A stretch of 64,000 nt of DNA from Sphingopyxis terrae subsp. terrae NBRC 15098. Its GTDB lineage: Bacteria; Pseudomonadota; Alphaproteobacteria; Sphingomonadales; Sphingomonadaceae. This document shows positions 7,203-15,956 of this stretch, in pieces. Position 1 is the first letter of the stretch, and the number at the start of each line of letters is the position of its first letter. The stretch covers positions 2,303,001 to 2,367,000 of the forward strand of contig NZ_CP013342.1 in assembly GCF_001610975.1 (NCBI RefSeq), written 5' to 3'. The position numbers were made by a program, and so were the translations under genes. The notes below the pieces were generated by a model that was not told the DNA's origin, searched no databases, and saw only the letters and a list, made by a program, of their open reading frames with translations.

Positions 7203-8342
7203 TCAGTTATGCTGATCCAGACCGAAATGGTGACGGATCACCGCGATGCAGGCTTCGGCTGCGGCTTGGCGTTCCTCGATCGACATATCCGAGACGTCAG
7301 GCAGGCTGATGCGGTCGATGTCGTCGGAGAAGCGTTGATAGGCGGCTACCGGCTGGTCGTCGTGGCCGAAGATATCTTCGCTCTTCAGCGGAACGACCGG
7401 CTTCGGTTTGACCGTCTTGTTGTCACTCGACGCCTGTGCATCGCCGTCCGGATAAAGCGCAGCCAGCGCTTGGCTGGACTTTAACCTTTCGCCGTTGGCG
7501 GCGATGTCCTCGGCGAGTTCGAGCATCGCCTGGAACGCCTCGGGAGGCAATTCCTTCTGCCGCGTCAGGATAGTGGTCCCATAAGAGATTGGAGCCATGT
7601 CCGGCTCTTCCAGGATATCGAACAGCATCGGATAGGCCTGCCGCATTCGGGCGGCGATCAGCATGTTGCTAACTTTGTCCTTGGTCAGCCGCGGATAGCG
7701 TTCGGCGATCGCGCGCTGACTGATCCCGTTCACCTGCTGGAGGTTGAGCAGCGCCTGGGCCTTCTCCATGGAGCTGGCTTCGATCGTTCCGAGCGCGGTG
7801 TCGCACACTGCAACCACTGCATCCGCTTCGGTGCCGGCGTAGCGCACACAGCGAATCTCGACGTCCTCGTTGCCGGCATGCGTCACTTTGAGCGCGTGCC
7901 AGAGAAAACGGCCATCGATGATCGGGTAGACACCATCGACCTCATCGAGAACGACGAGCGGGCGAAGGTCATCCGGTTCGGCGGCGGTTAGCGCGAGTGC
8001 GTGGAAGTGTTCTCCCTTCTCCCGCGATCCGGCGCGCGGGTGGTAGACCCACTCGGCCAGCTTTGAAAGTGGGAGGCGGAATTCTCCGGGCACCGGCGGC
8101 GCGCTGGCGAATGTGCTCGTGAAGTCCCCATCGCCATTCCCGTCGGCGGTGCCTTCGCTTGCGATAACCGCCTCGGCTTGGCGCGGCGCAAAAGCATGCT
8201 GGCCCGGGGTCAGCTCGTTTGCAGAAGCCTCAGTGGCGGGCGGCGGCGTGCCGTTGCTTGCTGCCGTTGGTTCGATGGCCGGCTCAAGCTGGGCGGGGTC
8301 GGCCTCGAAGGCTTTTTCGGTATTCTCGTCGGTTCTGTTCAT
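7203..8342 (-). CDS. ParB-like nuclease-domain and HTH protein
   Basis: 379 residues. The first 85 are low-complexity, rich in Ala, Thr and Pro. Residues about 88-170 match the ParB/Srx-type domain: RLPLSKLAEWVYHPR, then DDLRPLVVLDEVDGVYPIIDGRFLWHALK. Residues about 204-232 form a helix-turn-helix (NGISQRAIAERYPRLTKDKVSNMLIAARM region). ParB-type proteins bind centromere-like sites for partition or act as regulators. No ParA is adjacent, so a partition role is uncertain and a regulatory role in element maintenance is equally possible. Its upstream region holds an inverted repeat (8363-8379) and a sequence shared with the relaxase promoter region (8418-8432). Confidence 0.82.
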   Translation of the reverse strand: MNRTDENTEKAFEADPAQLEPAIEPTAASNGTPPPATEASANELTPGQHAFAPRQAEAVIASEGTADGNGDGDFTSTFASAPPVPGEFRLPLSKLAEWVYHPRAGSREKGEHFHALALTAAEPDDLRPLVVLDEVDGVYPIIDGRFLWHALKVTHAGNEDVEIRCVRYAGTEADAVVAVCDTALGTIEASSMEKAQALLNLQQVNGISQRAIAERYPRLTKDKVSNMLIAARMRQAYPMLFDILEEPDMAPISYGTTILTRQKELPPEAFQAMLELAEDIAANGERLKSSQALAALYPDGDAQASSDNKTVKPKPVVPLKSEDIFGHDDQPVAAYQRFSDDIDRISLPDVSDMSIEERQAAAEACIAVIRHHFGLDQHN

Positions 8343-8362
8343 GACTGGTCTCCTGCGAGACC

Positions 8363-8379
8363 CGGCGCATCATGCGCCG
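8363..8379. repeat. Inverted repeat before the ParB-like gene
   Basis: CGGCGCAT and ATGCGCCG are perfect inverted arms around a single C, about 21 bases upstream of the ParB-like start codon. It may be the operator for the adjacent DNA-binding protein or a 5'-leader hairpin. Confidence 0.5.
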
Positions 8380-8417
8380 CGTCATCGCAGGCAAACCGAT
8401 CAACCGATTCGCGGCTT

Positions 8418-8432
8418 GAACCCTCCCGGACA
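8418..8432 (+). promoter_or_regulatory. Shared element GAACCCTCCCGGACA, copy 1
   Basis: This 15-mer occurs exactly again, on the other strand, inside the 11994-12025 inverted repeat between the relaxase gene and the divergent operon. Both copies lie just upstream of element genes, which suggests a common DNA-binding protein. Confidence 0.5.
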
Positions 8433-8455
8433 GGATCGGCATTCCAACTGCTCGC

Positions 8456-10489
8456 TCAAGTGTTCAACGCTCCTTCGCTTGCAATAGCGACCAATTTGTC
8501 ATCACGATCGCGCCACCAGCGTTCGGCATGTTGTGGATCGAGAGTGATGGGGCTGACCGCGGGAAGCAGGGCGGCGACCTGAGTGAGGGCGGCGTCGCGC
8601 CAAGCGCGCTTCTTGGACGCTGATGGGGAGCCGTCGCTGCACCCTCCTTCAACCTGCAGACGATCGAACATATCGCGGAACAGGTCTTGGATGCGTTCGA
8701 CTGGATGCTGGCGTGGCAGCCCCGTCGCGATGTCGGTCGCTACGACTGGGCGGCAGCCGACGCGTGTCGTCTGCGCTAATGTTGCGTTCAGAGCATCGCG
8801 TTTATTGGCCTCAGCCGGATCATAGCGGACATACCGACAACAGTGACGCAGAAACGATACCTCGGCTTTGGGTCGCAGCCACGCCTCGAAGAGGAATCCC
8901 TGCGTCCAACCAGGCTGATAGAGCGCTTTCAGTGCATTCGCCCGTTCCATCGCGCGGTCATAGGGGCTGGATCGCCGCGGTCGATCGCAATCGGCATTTC
9001 CGGGGATGGGCCATGCCATGCCACCCTGGTGGGCCAATACTTCCACTTGATCCGCCAATGAAGGATTCCGGATCAGGGTCGGCACCACCGCATCGCGCCA
9101 AGAGGCATCGCTGCGCCGCAAGCCCATTGCGGCGAGCCCCTCGTTGAGCTTGTCGCGCGGCAGCATTGATCGAGCGGTGGCAGGGCAGATGTTGCTTGTG
9201 ATCACCACCGCCAGTTCGAATACCAGCGCGCGTCGCTCGTCACTAAGATCGCGAGCGCCACCGCGCTTGTCTCGGAGCCAGAAGCCGTTCTCCCACCGCG
9301 CCATATTCCAGATCATCTGGATCAAGGCGACCGGCGCGAGCATCGCGGGTTCGACCCCAAGAAACCACTGCCCCGGCATATTCCCTTCAATCCATTCGAT
9401 ACGCCCTGTTTTCTCCCAAAAACCGCGCGCGTTGAAGAACGCGGTGCGTGCGCCTTCAAGGATCGGGTCTGCTGTCTTGGGCTTCACCTGCTTCGAGTTC
9501 ATCGTCGGGTGAAGGCTACGAACATGTGCAACCGAACCGTAGATGAACGTCCCAGTTGGGTCCCTGTGAGTGTGCATCGCCGCCATAGACGTGGACGACT
9601 TCAAAGTTGTCTGGATTGAGTAGCGAGTGACGCCGCCCGCGAACTTTAGCGTATCGATGATCTCGAACAGCCGTTCGAACTCATTCATCAGCGACGCACC
9701 GTTAAGCAGGTGAATCGCAAATTTGCGAACGCTCTTGCGATGGGGCGGTCGCAGCAACCCACAACGGCGGGCGGTTTGCACTTGCTTCATGGCCGACCTC
9801 ATGTCCCGGCGCCAGATTGTGACGTATAGTGCCGTATGATCGCGCTGGAGCGCGACCAGGTTGTCGCGGTGGATCGCGGCGCTGTACGAGAGTAGCGCTT
9901 CCTGCATTTCATCCGTCACGTTGGCCGCGTCATATGCGAGCAAATGAATGAGCGCGGGGGCGACACCATTGGGGACGCCCAGCGCCCCGCGATCTGCCTC
10001 GGCGATGTTCTCGGGATCGCGGCGATAGATGAGATGCGGCAGCGCTCGCGAAGAATAGAGCGGGCTATAGCGCTGGACGGTGAACCAATCGGTCTGCGCT
10101 TTGCCAGCCGGCAGTGGCACGCCGTCGATTGTGACGACCAGGCCATCGAATTTAAAGCCGTTCAGCTTACTGAGCGCGGCCACGATCGCTTTGTCAGGTG
10201 CAGGGATATGTGCGTGCTCAATCACCAGCTTCTCGTGGAGGGCAATGACCACGGGGTGGTCAATACACAAGATGTCGCGCACACCGACCATGCGCCGACC
10301 CGCTCTGGCCGCGAGCGTCATTGCTGTCTGTGACACCAACCCGGCGTCGGGATCCTCTTCGAGCCATTCTTCCGACTGTTTTTTGAGTCGATCGGCGATC
10401 AACCATATGCCCGGGAACGCCAGAACTTGGGCGCGGGCATGGGGCTTATCGAGGCGGTCGTCATGCATGGCTCGGAAATTTGCGGTCAC
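8456..10489 (-). CDS. Large protein of unknown function, element-encoded
   Basis: 677 residues from a GTG at 10489 that overlaps the upstream gene's stop as GTGA; AGAGGAA lies upstream. I do not recognise the family. Visible features are an N-terminal segment with a TAMTLAARAGRRMVGVRDI helix, a DGLVVTIDGVPLPAG strand region, a basic stretch around RRDMRSAMKQVQTARRCGLLRPPHRKSVRKF, a central His-rich patch (AMHTHRDPTG), and a Trp-rich region IWNMARWENGFWLRDKRGG. No Walker A, HTH or nuclease motif is evident. It is the third gene of a run in which each start overlaps the preceding stop by four bases. A role in element replication or mobilization is a guess from context only. Confidence 0.75.
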   Translation of the reverse strand: MTANFRAMHDDRLDKPHARAQVLAFPGIWLIADRLKKQSEEWLEEDPDAGLVSQTAMTLAARAGRRMVGVRDILCIDHPVVIALHEKLVIEHAHIPAPDKAIVAALSKLNGFKFDGLVVTIDGVPLPAGKAQTDWFTVQRYSPLYSSRALPHLIYRRDPENIAEADRGALGVPNGVAPALIHLLAYDAANVTDEMQEALLSYSAAIHRDNLVALQRDHTALYVTIWRRDMRSAMKQVQTARRCGLLRPPHRKSVRKFAIHLLNGASLMNEFERLFEIIDTLKFAGGVTRYSIQTTLKSSTSMAAMHTHRDPTGTFIYGSVAHVRSLHPTMNSKQVKPKTADPILEGARTAFFNARGFWEKTGRIEWIEGNMPGQWFLGVEPAMLAPVALIQMIWNMARWENGFWLRDKRGGARDLSDERRALVFELAVVITSNICPATARSMLPRDKLNEGLAAMGLRRSDASWRDAVVPTLIRNPSLADQVEVLAHQGGMAWPIPGNADCDRPRRSSPYDRAMERANALKALYQPGWTQGFLFEAWLRPKAEVSFLRHCCRYVRYDPAEANKRDALNATLAQTTRVGCRPVVATDIATGLPRQHPVERIQDLFRDMFDRLQVEGGCSDGSPSASKKRAWRDAALTQVAALLPAVSPITLDPQHAERWWRDRDDKLVAIASEGALNT

Positions 10490-11313
10490 AAAATATTCCT
10501 CTTTGATCGCCAGTCGGCGGCATATGCGGTCCAAGCGGCGTCTTCGCGAACCACCGTCTCGCGATCGAACCTCTCGAGGTCTCCTTGTAGGAGAGAGAGT
10601 CGCTCCCAAGAAGTGATCGCTGAGCTGACCGCCTCGTAGAGCCTGTCAGCGGCGGTTATGCTTGCCAGTGCGGGACGCAGTCGGATGAGTTCCTCCGCGA
10701 TGCAAACCACCTCCCGTTCGATGGCCAGCGGGTCGGCCAGGCGGTGGGCGTGTCCATAGCGATCGACCCAAGCGAACCAGCCGTCCCCGGTCTGCACACC
10801 GCGGGCAAAGCGCGGCTGGGTGTCAAGCCATGCCTTTGCTTCCCCTCGCGTTACCGCATCGATAGGCGCGGCGCGCGATGCGCACGCCGCGATCGCACGC
10901 CGTTGGATCGCGGTCATTGGCTCGGCGAACATCCGTGCTGGAGTGTCGGACGTATCGTCCATGGCGTCGAGTAGTGGAGCTTGTTCACTGTGCAGTTCTA
11001 CCACGAGCAGCACGTCGGCAATCATCGTCGGCAGCCGGTCGATCCTTTCGGCCAGCATCGCGGCCTCAGCCCGCGTGGCGGCGATCGCGTGCTCGTTCCA
11101 ACTGCCTACGTCGGCGCGCAGCTGCTCAAGTCTTGGCTGGAGTTTGCCGATCGAGGCGCGCGCCGCAGCGCGCAGCTGACGATCGCTTGAGTCTAGGAAA
11201 TCGAAGTATTGTTCCATCTCTAGCGCGACGTGCGCCGCTTCGGCCTCTATGGGAGCCGGGCTTTCGAGTTCGTGCCGCTGTCCGTCGCGATCGATCCAAA
11301 CGAACGCGCTCAC
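10486..11313 (-). CDS. Hypothetical protein, element-encoded, helical
   Basis: 275 residues from a GTG at 11313 overlapping the upstream stop as GTGA. It begins VSAFVWIDRDGQRHELES. A later VDRYGHAHRLADPLAIE segment repeats the same pattern (W or V, DR-x-G-x-x-H, acidic), so the protein looks like two related modules. Between them is a long Ala/Arg/Leu-rich helical section. Function is unknown. Translational coupling on both sides indicates that it works with the 210-residue and 677-residue products. Confidence 0.72.
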   Translation of the reverse strand: MSAFVWIDRDGQRHELESPAPIEAEAAHVALEMEQYFDFLDSSDRQLRAAARASIGKLQPRLEQLRADVGSWNEHAIAATRAEAAMLAERIDRLPTMIADVLLVVELHSEQAPLLDAMDDTSDTPARMFAEPMTAIQRRAIAACASRAAPIDAVTRGEAKAWLDTQPRFARGVQTGDGWFAWVDRYGHAHRLADPLAIEREVVCIAEELIRLRPALASITAADRLYEAVSSAITSWERLSLLQGDLERFDRETVVREDAAWTAYAADWRSKRNIL

Positions 11314-11942
11314 GCGGTAAACTCCCGATAATTCAAGTTGGCGCCGTGAGTTTCCAGCCAGTCGGCGGCGTCGCCGCGCGAAAGATGTCCCGGCAAGTCG
11401 ATTCCGCGCAACCGACAGGTCACGCGCATGAGCCAGCGTTGGCCGCGCGTCATGCCCTCCGTGCGCCAAGCGCCATTGAGATGAAACTCCTCGTCCCGTG
11501 TGAGCCATTGGTTGCGATCCTCATCGTAGGCGGCAAGACGGCGCATCCAGGTCTCATATTGACCTCGCGCAGACATATCTCGATGATTGCCATCAATCAT
11601 CGTCACGATCGCTTGTCCGAATGACAACGACGGATCGGCATCGATCAGTTCGTCAATGACACCACAGACCTGATCAGCCCGAAAGGCCAGCATCCCCGCC
11701 AACGCATCGGCGTCGATCGCCGATAGGCCATGGTTCGCCAATACGCCGCCCAGAGCGATCTTGTGGTGCACCTCGCTGGGCTCGGCAACCACGGTCTTGT
11801 AGTGAGGCGCAATGAGTGCTCGGCGGCGCTCTGTGATTGCAGCCCGGTCCTCGCCTAACCGCGCGATATCGGCGTCGGCCTGGGCCAAAATTCGGTCGAT
11901 GTCCGGCTGGCCATCGGCGTTATCGTCAATTTGCGAATTCAT
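11310..11942 (-). CDS. Hypothetical protein, first gene of the overlapping operon
   Basis: 210 residues from the ATG at 11942 with GGAGAAG upstream. An earlier in-frame start would run through the regulatory inverted repeat and is less likely. The N-terminal half is a probable coiled coil (RILAQADADIARLGEDRAAITERRRALI). The C-terminal part contains RGIDLPGHLSRGDAADWLETHGANLNY, which resembles a short DNA-binding or SAP-like helix pair, though this is not certain. Function is unknown. It is divergent from the relaxase gene, with 142 bases between them. Confidence 0.72.
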   Translation of the reverse strand: MNSQIDDNADGQPDIDRILAQADADIARLGEDRAAITERRRALIAPHYKTVVAEPSEVHHKIALGGVLANHGLSAIDADALAGMLAFRADQVCGVIDELIDADPSLSFGQAIVTMIDGNHRDMSARGQYETWMRRLAAYDEDRNQWLTRDEEFHLNGAWRTEGMTRGQRWLMRVTCRLRGIDLPGHLSRGDAADWLETHGANLNYREFTA

Positions 11943-11993
11943 CGTCGCTTCTCCTTTTTGGTTGAAGCAACACCATCGATCGAGTCGATCGTT

Positions 11994-12025
11994 GAACCTT
12001 CCCGGAGACGTGTCCGGGAGGGTTC
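11994..12025. promoter_or_regulatory. Inverted repeat between relaxase gene and divergent operon (operator or oriT candidate)
   Basis: GAACCTTCCCGGA (11994-12006) and TCCGGGAGGGTTC (12013-12025) pair along 13 bases with one G-T position, separated by GACGTG. The right arm and two loop bases match the 8418-8432 element. Relaxases commonly act at an inverted repeat next to their own gene, so this is also the best oriT candidate in the window. Confidence 0.5.
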
Positions 12026-12084
12026 GCTGATTCGAAGGAGATAGAGTTGGGAGGCATAAGATTGGCGCAAGAAATGTTTCACCG

Positions 12085-14166
12085 ATGGCGAAACCCTCGA
12101 CACCCTCCCGGGCACTTCGGAATGCCCCCCAACGCAAGGAGCATCGCTATATCGATGCTCTCATCAGCGACGATTTCGGTCGCCCTTCTAAGCTGACTAT
12201 CCAAAGCGCCAACAGCTTCGCGAAGAAAAAGTTGGATGCCGCTTCACAGTCGCTACAACTCAGGAACGAACAACAGCAAAAGAAGGCCCGCCGGATCGAG
12301 GTCCGAGACTGGCGCAATGCGGAGCGCTACATCGCCGCTGAGCTTCGGGACAGCGATCGTCGCTCCCGTGCGCTATGGCGTTCGCTGAATACCAAGGTAC
12401 GGCCAGACCAAAAAGTCCGTCATACGCCGCCGAGAGAGCGGAAACGCGCGTGGCCGTTCGCATCTGTCGCTTTGCCGAGATATGATGGCCCAGTGATCGA
12501 CCGGAACCGCCAAAGAGGCGTGTTCATGCGTATGCGCTATTATTCGCGCAAAACCGCCAAGGCGGGCGTGTCGCAGCGGGTCGCCCTATACTGCTACCAT
12601 GGAGCCGAACTCGACGAGGACGGCGATCCATATGTTGCGACAAATGTCGGCTATAGCATTGAGGAGGCGCTGTGCGGCTTTGACCATCTCGAGCAGATCA
12701 ACTGGTCGGCGCAGAAGAATGCGAAGCTGCTGATGCACGGCATCCTTGCCGTGGACCATCGACAGTCACCGGACGAGATGATGGCCTGTGGAGTTCGCTG
12801 GGCCGAGGGCGCGCTCGGTCGGTTTGATCTGCCGTACCTGGTCACGCTGCATGCGCCGCCGCCAGACGGCGACCAGCGCAACTGGCACCTGCATATCCTC
12901 TGGTCATATCGGCCAATGGTTCGCACTGGAGACCATGAATGGGACGTCGGCGCAATGCTGCGCACTGACCTCGACAACCCCAAGGCAATGAAGGCCTTCC
13001 GTGAAATGTTCGCCGCCGTTATGACCGAGATGTCTTATGAGGCCGGACAAAACCAGGTCTGGACCGCCAAGAGCAATGCCGACCGCGGACTGCCGCACGA
13101 GCCGCAGGTTCATCTCGGCGGTGCAAAGACCAATATGGCGCGTGATGGCGAATATGTTGCCGAGAACGAAGATAACCACGAACGCGTCTTGCGCTCGAAG
13201 GCGGCAGCCATCGACGACGCGCTGCGCCATGCAGATGCGGTACTGACCAACGCCCAGATAGTAGCGCGCGCCCTAACCAGGCGTTTCGCTCGGTTACCGA
13301 TGCTATCGATGCCAGTTCCGCAGCGGGCAGCCTCGGCATTGACGTCGGTGAATACAGAAATCTACAGCGTCGCGCCGCCTCTCTCGATGAAGACGATCGA
13401 TGTGCCGGCAGTCCCACCGATCAGGCCCGAGGCGACCCGCCTCGTCGGTTCTATGCCGGTGCGTGAGCGAAATATTGCCCGCCGTTCAACGGCGGCGGTC
13501 TCGCTATCAGGATGCCCGGCGGCAACTCCGCGTCCGGCGCGGATCGAAATCGCAAATTTGCGAAATTGGCGGCTTCCACCGCTGGCATCGAACCGCGAGC
13601 CGAACGTAAAGCTGCCAGCGATCGCGAAGTCGGCAACGATGTCAAAGGTACCGTTTCCGACGCAAGCGCTCCTGCTCCGATCGGTCTACAAGCGTGATCA
13701 GAGCATTGAACCGCCGCGCCCTGTCCGGCCGATTGTCCCGCAACTGTCGGAATTCGCAACATCTTGGACCCGGCCAGATTTTGCCGACCCGGATATTCTT
13801 GAACGCGTCCTCGCTCGTAACGACGCTGAGCGGAAGCGTGACGAGAAACGCCGCAATCGCGAGGAAGAGACATCCGTGCGCGCGGCCCAGGCTGCCGAAG
13901 CAGCCGCCAGCCAACAAGCCACTACACAGCCTCAACCAACGGAGCCGCGCGCGGGAACATCAAATTCCCGTAAGAATGCTTGGCACCTTGCACGTGCAAA
14001 GCGGCTCAAGGCGATGATTGAATCGGATGAAGCTGAGCGGCCTGTCGATGGTGCACTGCGCCAACCGGGACGCGCGATCGAACGGCCAGGCGAGAAGCGA
14101 GAGGACAAAAATCCGTCAAGTCAATCCCCATTCCCGCGTTGGCCGGGGCAGGGCGTCTCCGAATGA
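12085..14166 (+). CDS. Divergent MobA/MobL-family relaxase
   Basis: 693 residues. Residues 1-140 are a basic extension. About 140-330 resemble the MobA/MobL (MobQ) relaxase domain: MRYYSRKT and VALYCYHGAEL near the start, then LVTLHAPPPDGDQRNWHLHILWSYRP, where H268 and H270 form the H-x-H metal-binding motif and GDQRN-x-H-x-H is the family hallmark. The remaining 360 residues are Arg/Ala/Pro-rich and probably disordered, with a late helical basic segment. MobQ relaxases nick oriT and pilot the strand during mobilization. There is no clear ribosome-binding site before the ATG, so the start is uncertain. No type IV secretion genes are nearby, so transfer would need a helper. Confidence 0.78.
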   Translation: MAKPSTPSRALRNAPQRKEHRYIDALISDDFGRPSKLTIQSANSFAKKKLDAASQSLQLRNEQQQKKARRIEVRDWRNAERYIAAELRDSDRRSRALWRSLNTKVRPDQKVRHTPPRERKRAWPFASVALPRYDGPVIDRNRQRGVFMRMRYYSRKTAKAGVSQRVALYCYHGAELDEDGDPYVATNVGYSIEEALCGFDHLEQINWSAQKNAKLLMHGILAVDHRQSPDEMMACGVRWAEGALGRFDLPYLVTLHAPPPDGDQRNWHLHILWSYRPMVRTGDHEWDVGAMLRTDLDNPKAMKAFREMFAAVMTEMSYEAGQNQVWTAKSNADRGLPHEPQVHLGGAKTNMARDGEYVAENEDNHERVLRSKAAAIDDALRHADAVLTNAQIVARALTRRFARLPMLSMPVPQRAASALTSVNTEIYSVAPPLSMKTIDVPAVPPIRPEATRLVGSMPVRERNIARRSTAAVSLSGCPAATPRPARIEIANLRNWRLPPLASNREPNVKLPAIAKSATMSKVPFPTQALLLRSVYKRDQSIEPPRPVRPIVPQLSEFATSWTRPDFADPDILERVLARNDAERKRDEKRRNREEETSVRAAQAAEAAASQQATTQPQPTEPRAGTSNSRKNAWHLARAKRLKAMIESDEAERPVDGALRQPGRAIERPGEKREDKNPSSQSPFPRWPGQGVSE

Positions 14167-14172
14167 CCGCAG

Positions 14173-14472
14173 CTACTCCGGATCGCCGCTTTCCGACTTG
14201 AGCGCATCAATTCGCGCATCGCACGCCGTCACCACACGTCGCCCGTCATACATTACACCGCGATATGCAGTGCAAAAACATTCCAGCGTCGCGTGACGTG
14301 GCTCTTCGCTTGGTTTGGAGGGCGGGTGCTCCAATTTATACCACTGCGCCATCGGACAGGCGACGCAAACCGGCACGCGCGCCATACCAGTCACGAGTTC
14401 ATAATTTTCGTCGAGCGTGGGGCTCAATTCATCACCCCATCCTTGCAGGAACCGACGGTCATTTTCGTTCAT
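14173..14472 (-). CDS. Small Cys-containing hypothetical protein
   Basis: 99 residues, convergent with the relaxase and six bases from its stop. It contains VPVCVACPMAQWY and LECFCTAYRGVMYD, then VVTACDARIDAL, giving five cysteines that could bind a metal. The family is not recognised. It stands alone on its strand. Real-gene support is the conserved-looking Cys spacing and tight packing against the relaxase; confidence is moderate. Confidence 0.5.
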   Translation of the reverse strand: MNENDRRFLQGWGDELSPTLDENYELVTGMARVPVCVACPMAQWYKLEHPPSKPSEEPRHATLECFCTAYRGVMYDGRRVVTACDARIDALKSESGDPE

Positions 14473-14802
14473 GTCCGGTTGAGTGGACGAAGTTGGATTA
14501 AGATCGGGCTAAATTGTGGTCTGTTTCTACATATTTGTCCGGGTCTGACGTGCCAGGCACGCGATAAGCGGACGGGTCGAGTCCATACTACTGCGGGCGG
14601 CGGATCGAGATGCGACTGCGGCACTGAAAAGCGTTGGTTCCGCCAGGCCGCGCTGTCCGAGACGGTGCTGAGGGTTTCCATCTAACGGCCTACGCATGTG
14701 ACCGGGATGGAAAAGCTGCCGCGACTGCCTCTCCTGCAGCCGGGTGAAGAGGGGAGGAAAAGCCTCGCCTCCGCTCGGCGGTAAGCAAACAGGAGAAAAT
14801 CC
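14473..14802. other. Intergenic region, 330 bases, no gene supported
   Basis: No convincing reading frame. It holds a 13-base palindrome CGTGCCAGGCACG at 14549-14561 and an AGGAGA ribosome-binding site for the exonuclease that follows. It lies between the relaxase block and the exonuclease block, so a promoter is expected here. Confidence 0.5.
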
Positions 14803-15684
14803 ATGACCATTCCTAACGACGCCGCCTCGTTCGAGGCGGCGCTTCATCTCTGCGCGTCACGCGAGGATGTCCGCATCCTCCGGCGCGTGCGACCGATCCA
14901 CGAACTTGTGAGCGACGGACCGCCAATTGGGCGAACACGGCGCATCGCGATTGTCGATACGGAAACGACCTCGGTCGATGTCCAGACCGCCGAGGTCATC
15001 GAAATTGCCGCCGCGGTCGTGCTGGTCGACGAAGCCGGGGAAATTCGCGCCATCGAAACAGCGCTTCGCGGCTTGCGCGATCCTGGCATTCCGATCCCGG
15101 CCGATGTGCAGCGGCTAACCGGAATATCGGACGACGACGTGGCAGGGCGGGCGCTGAACGTGCCGCGCTGGGAAGCGCTGCTCGGCCGCTCTGACCTGAT
15201 TGTCGCGCACAATTCCGCCTATGATGCCCCAATTGTCGAACGCCTTTTGCCCGGGATCAAGGGGCATGCCTGGGCCTGTTCGATGCGCGAGATTGATTGG
15301 GCGGCGCATGGATTCGATGGCGCCAAACTCGGTCACCTCCTGATGCAGATTGGCTACTTCACCACCGGGCATCGGGCGGACGCCGATGTGATCAGTCTCG
15401 CACATCTGCTGACACATCGTCCGGACGGCGTGCGGCCGCTCATGGCAGAGCTGATCGCTCGGGCAGCGCAGCCGTCGCTGCGGTTCGAAGCGACGGGCGC
15501 GCCGTTCGACAAACGCCATCTCCTCAAGGCGCGCGGCTATCGCTGGGATGCGCGCGAGAAGGTCTGGTGGCGCGAGATCGCCGAAGCGGCGCATGAGGCG
15601 GAAGCTCTGTGGCTCGCGCGCGATGCCGAGCTCCGCGCAACACCGCGCGTGAACCAGCTCAGCTGGAACACCCGTTATCGATAG
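14803..15684 (+). CDS. DnaQ-like 3'-5' exonuclease (DEDDh)
   Basis: 293 residues; CAGGAGAAAATCC precedes the ATG. The exonuclease domain is clear from residue about 47: IAIVDTETTSVD with D52 and E54, LIVAHNSAYDAPIVERLL with the second acidic residue, and HRADADVISLAHLL with the His and last Asp of the DEDDh type. The C-terminal 75 residues carry FDKRHLLKARGYRWDAREKVWW, a module often found at the end of such accessory exonucleases. These enzymes remove nucleotides from 3' ends; on mobile elements they may assist replication or end processing. A 13-bp hairpin follows the stop. Confidence 0.9.
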   Translation: MTIPNDAASFEAALHLCASREDVRILRRVRPIHELVSDGPPIGRTRRIAIVDTETTSVDVQTAEVIEIAAAVVLVDEAGEIRAIETALRGLRDPGIPIPADVQRLTGISDDDVAGRALNVPRWEALLGRSDLIVAHNSAYDAPIVERLLPGIKGHAWACSMREIDWAAHGFDGAKLGHLLMQIGYFTTGHRADADVISLAHLLTHRPDGVRPLMAELIARAAQPSLRFEATGAPFDKRHLLKARGYRWDAREKVWWREIAEAAHEAEALWLARDAELRATPRVNQLSWNTRYR

Positions 15685-15692
15685 AGCGAGAG

Positions 15693-15727
15693 GGCCTCGC
15701 TGCTCTGGTCGCGCGAGCAGCGAGGCC
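15693..15727 (+). terminator. Strong 13-bp hairpin after the exonuclease gene
   Basis: GGCCTCGCTGCTC (15693-15705) and GAGCAGCGAGGCC (15715-15727) pair perfectly around a 9-base loop, starting nine bases after the exonuclease stop. There is no T-run, so it may end transcription weakly or protect the 3' end of the message. Confidence 0.5.
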
Positions 15728-15757
15728 AGCGAGCGTCGTTATGCCGCGACGCTTCGC

Positions 15758-15946
15758 ATGAAGGTGAGGTCGCAATCTCTGCCTTCAGAGATCGGCTTAG
15801 CCTTCAATTTTCAAGATCCGGTAAATCGACGGCCTCCGGCAATTGATTGGCGCCGACAGGCGCAAGCCACCGCCGATGCGGCGGAATTGAGCACCGTGAG
15901 AGAGCGGAAAAAGGCTCCGGCCAAAGCGGTCGTCACCCAAGAGTAA
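15758..15946 (+). CDS. Small hypothetical protein
   Basis: 62 residues, basic, rich in Arg, Ala and Pro; it includes the motif NFQDPVNRRPPAIDWRR and ends KAPAKAVVTQE. There is no family and no strong ribosome-binding site. It ends 11 bases before the next start, which supports translation with its neighbour. It could instead be leader sequence. Confidence 0.4.
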   Translation: MKVRSQSLPSEIGLAFNFQDPVNRRPPAIDWRRQAQATADAAELSTVRERKKAPAKAVVTQE

Positions 15947-15956
15947 GGAAGATAGC

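Noticed and set aside
12260..12463. Short minus-strand frames inside the relaxase gene
   Set aside because: They lie fully within a coding sequence with relaxase motifs and lack independent signals.
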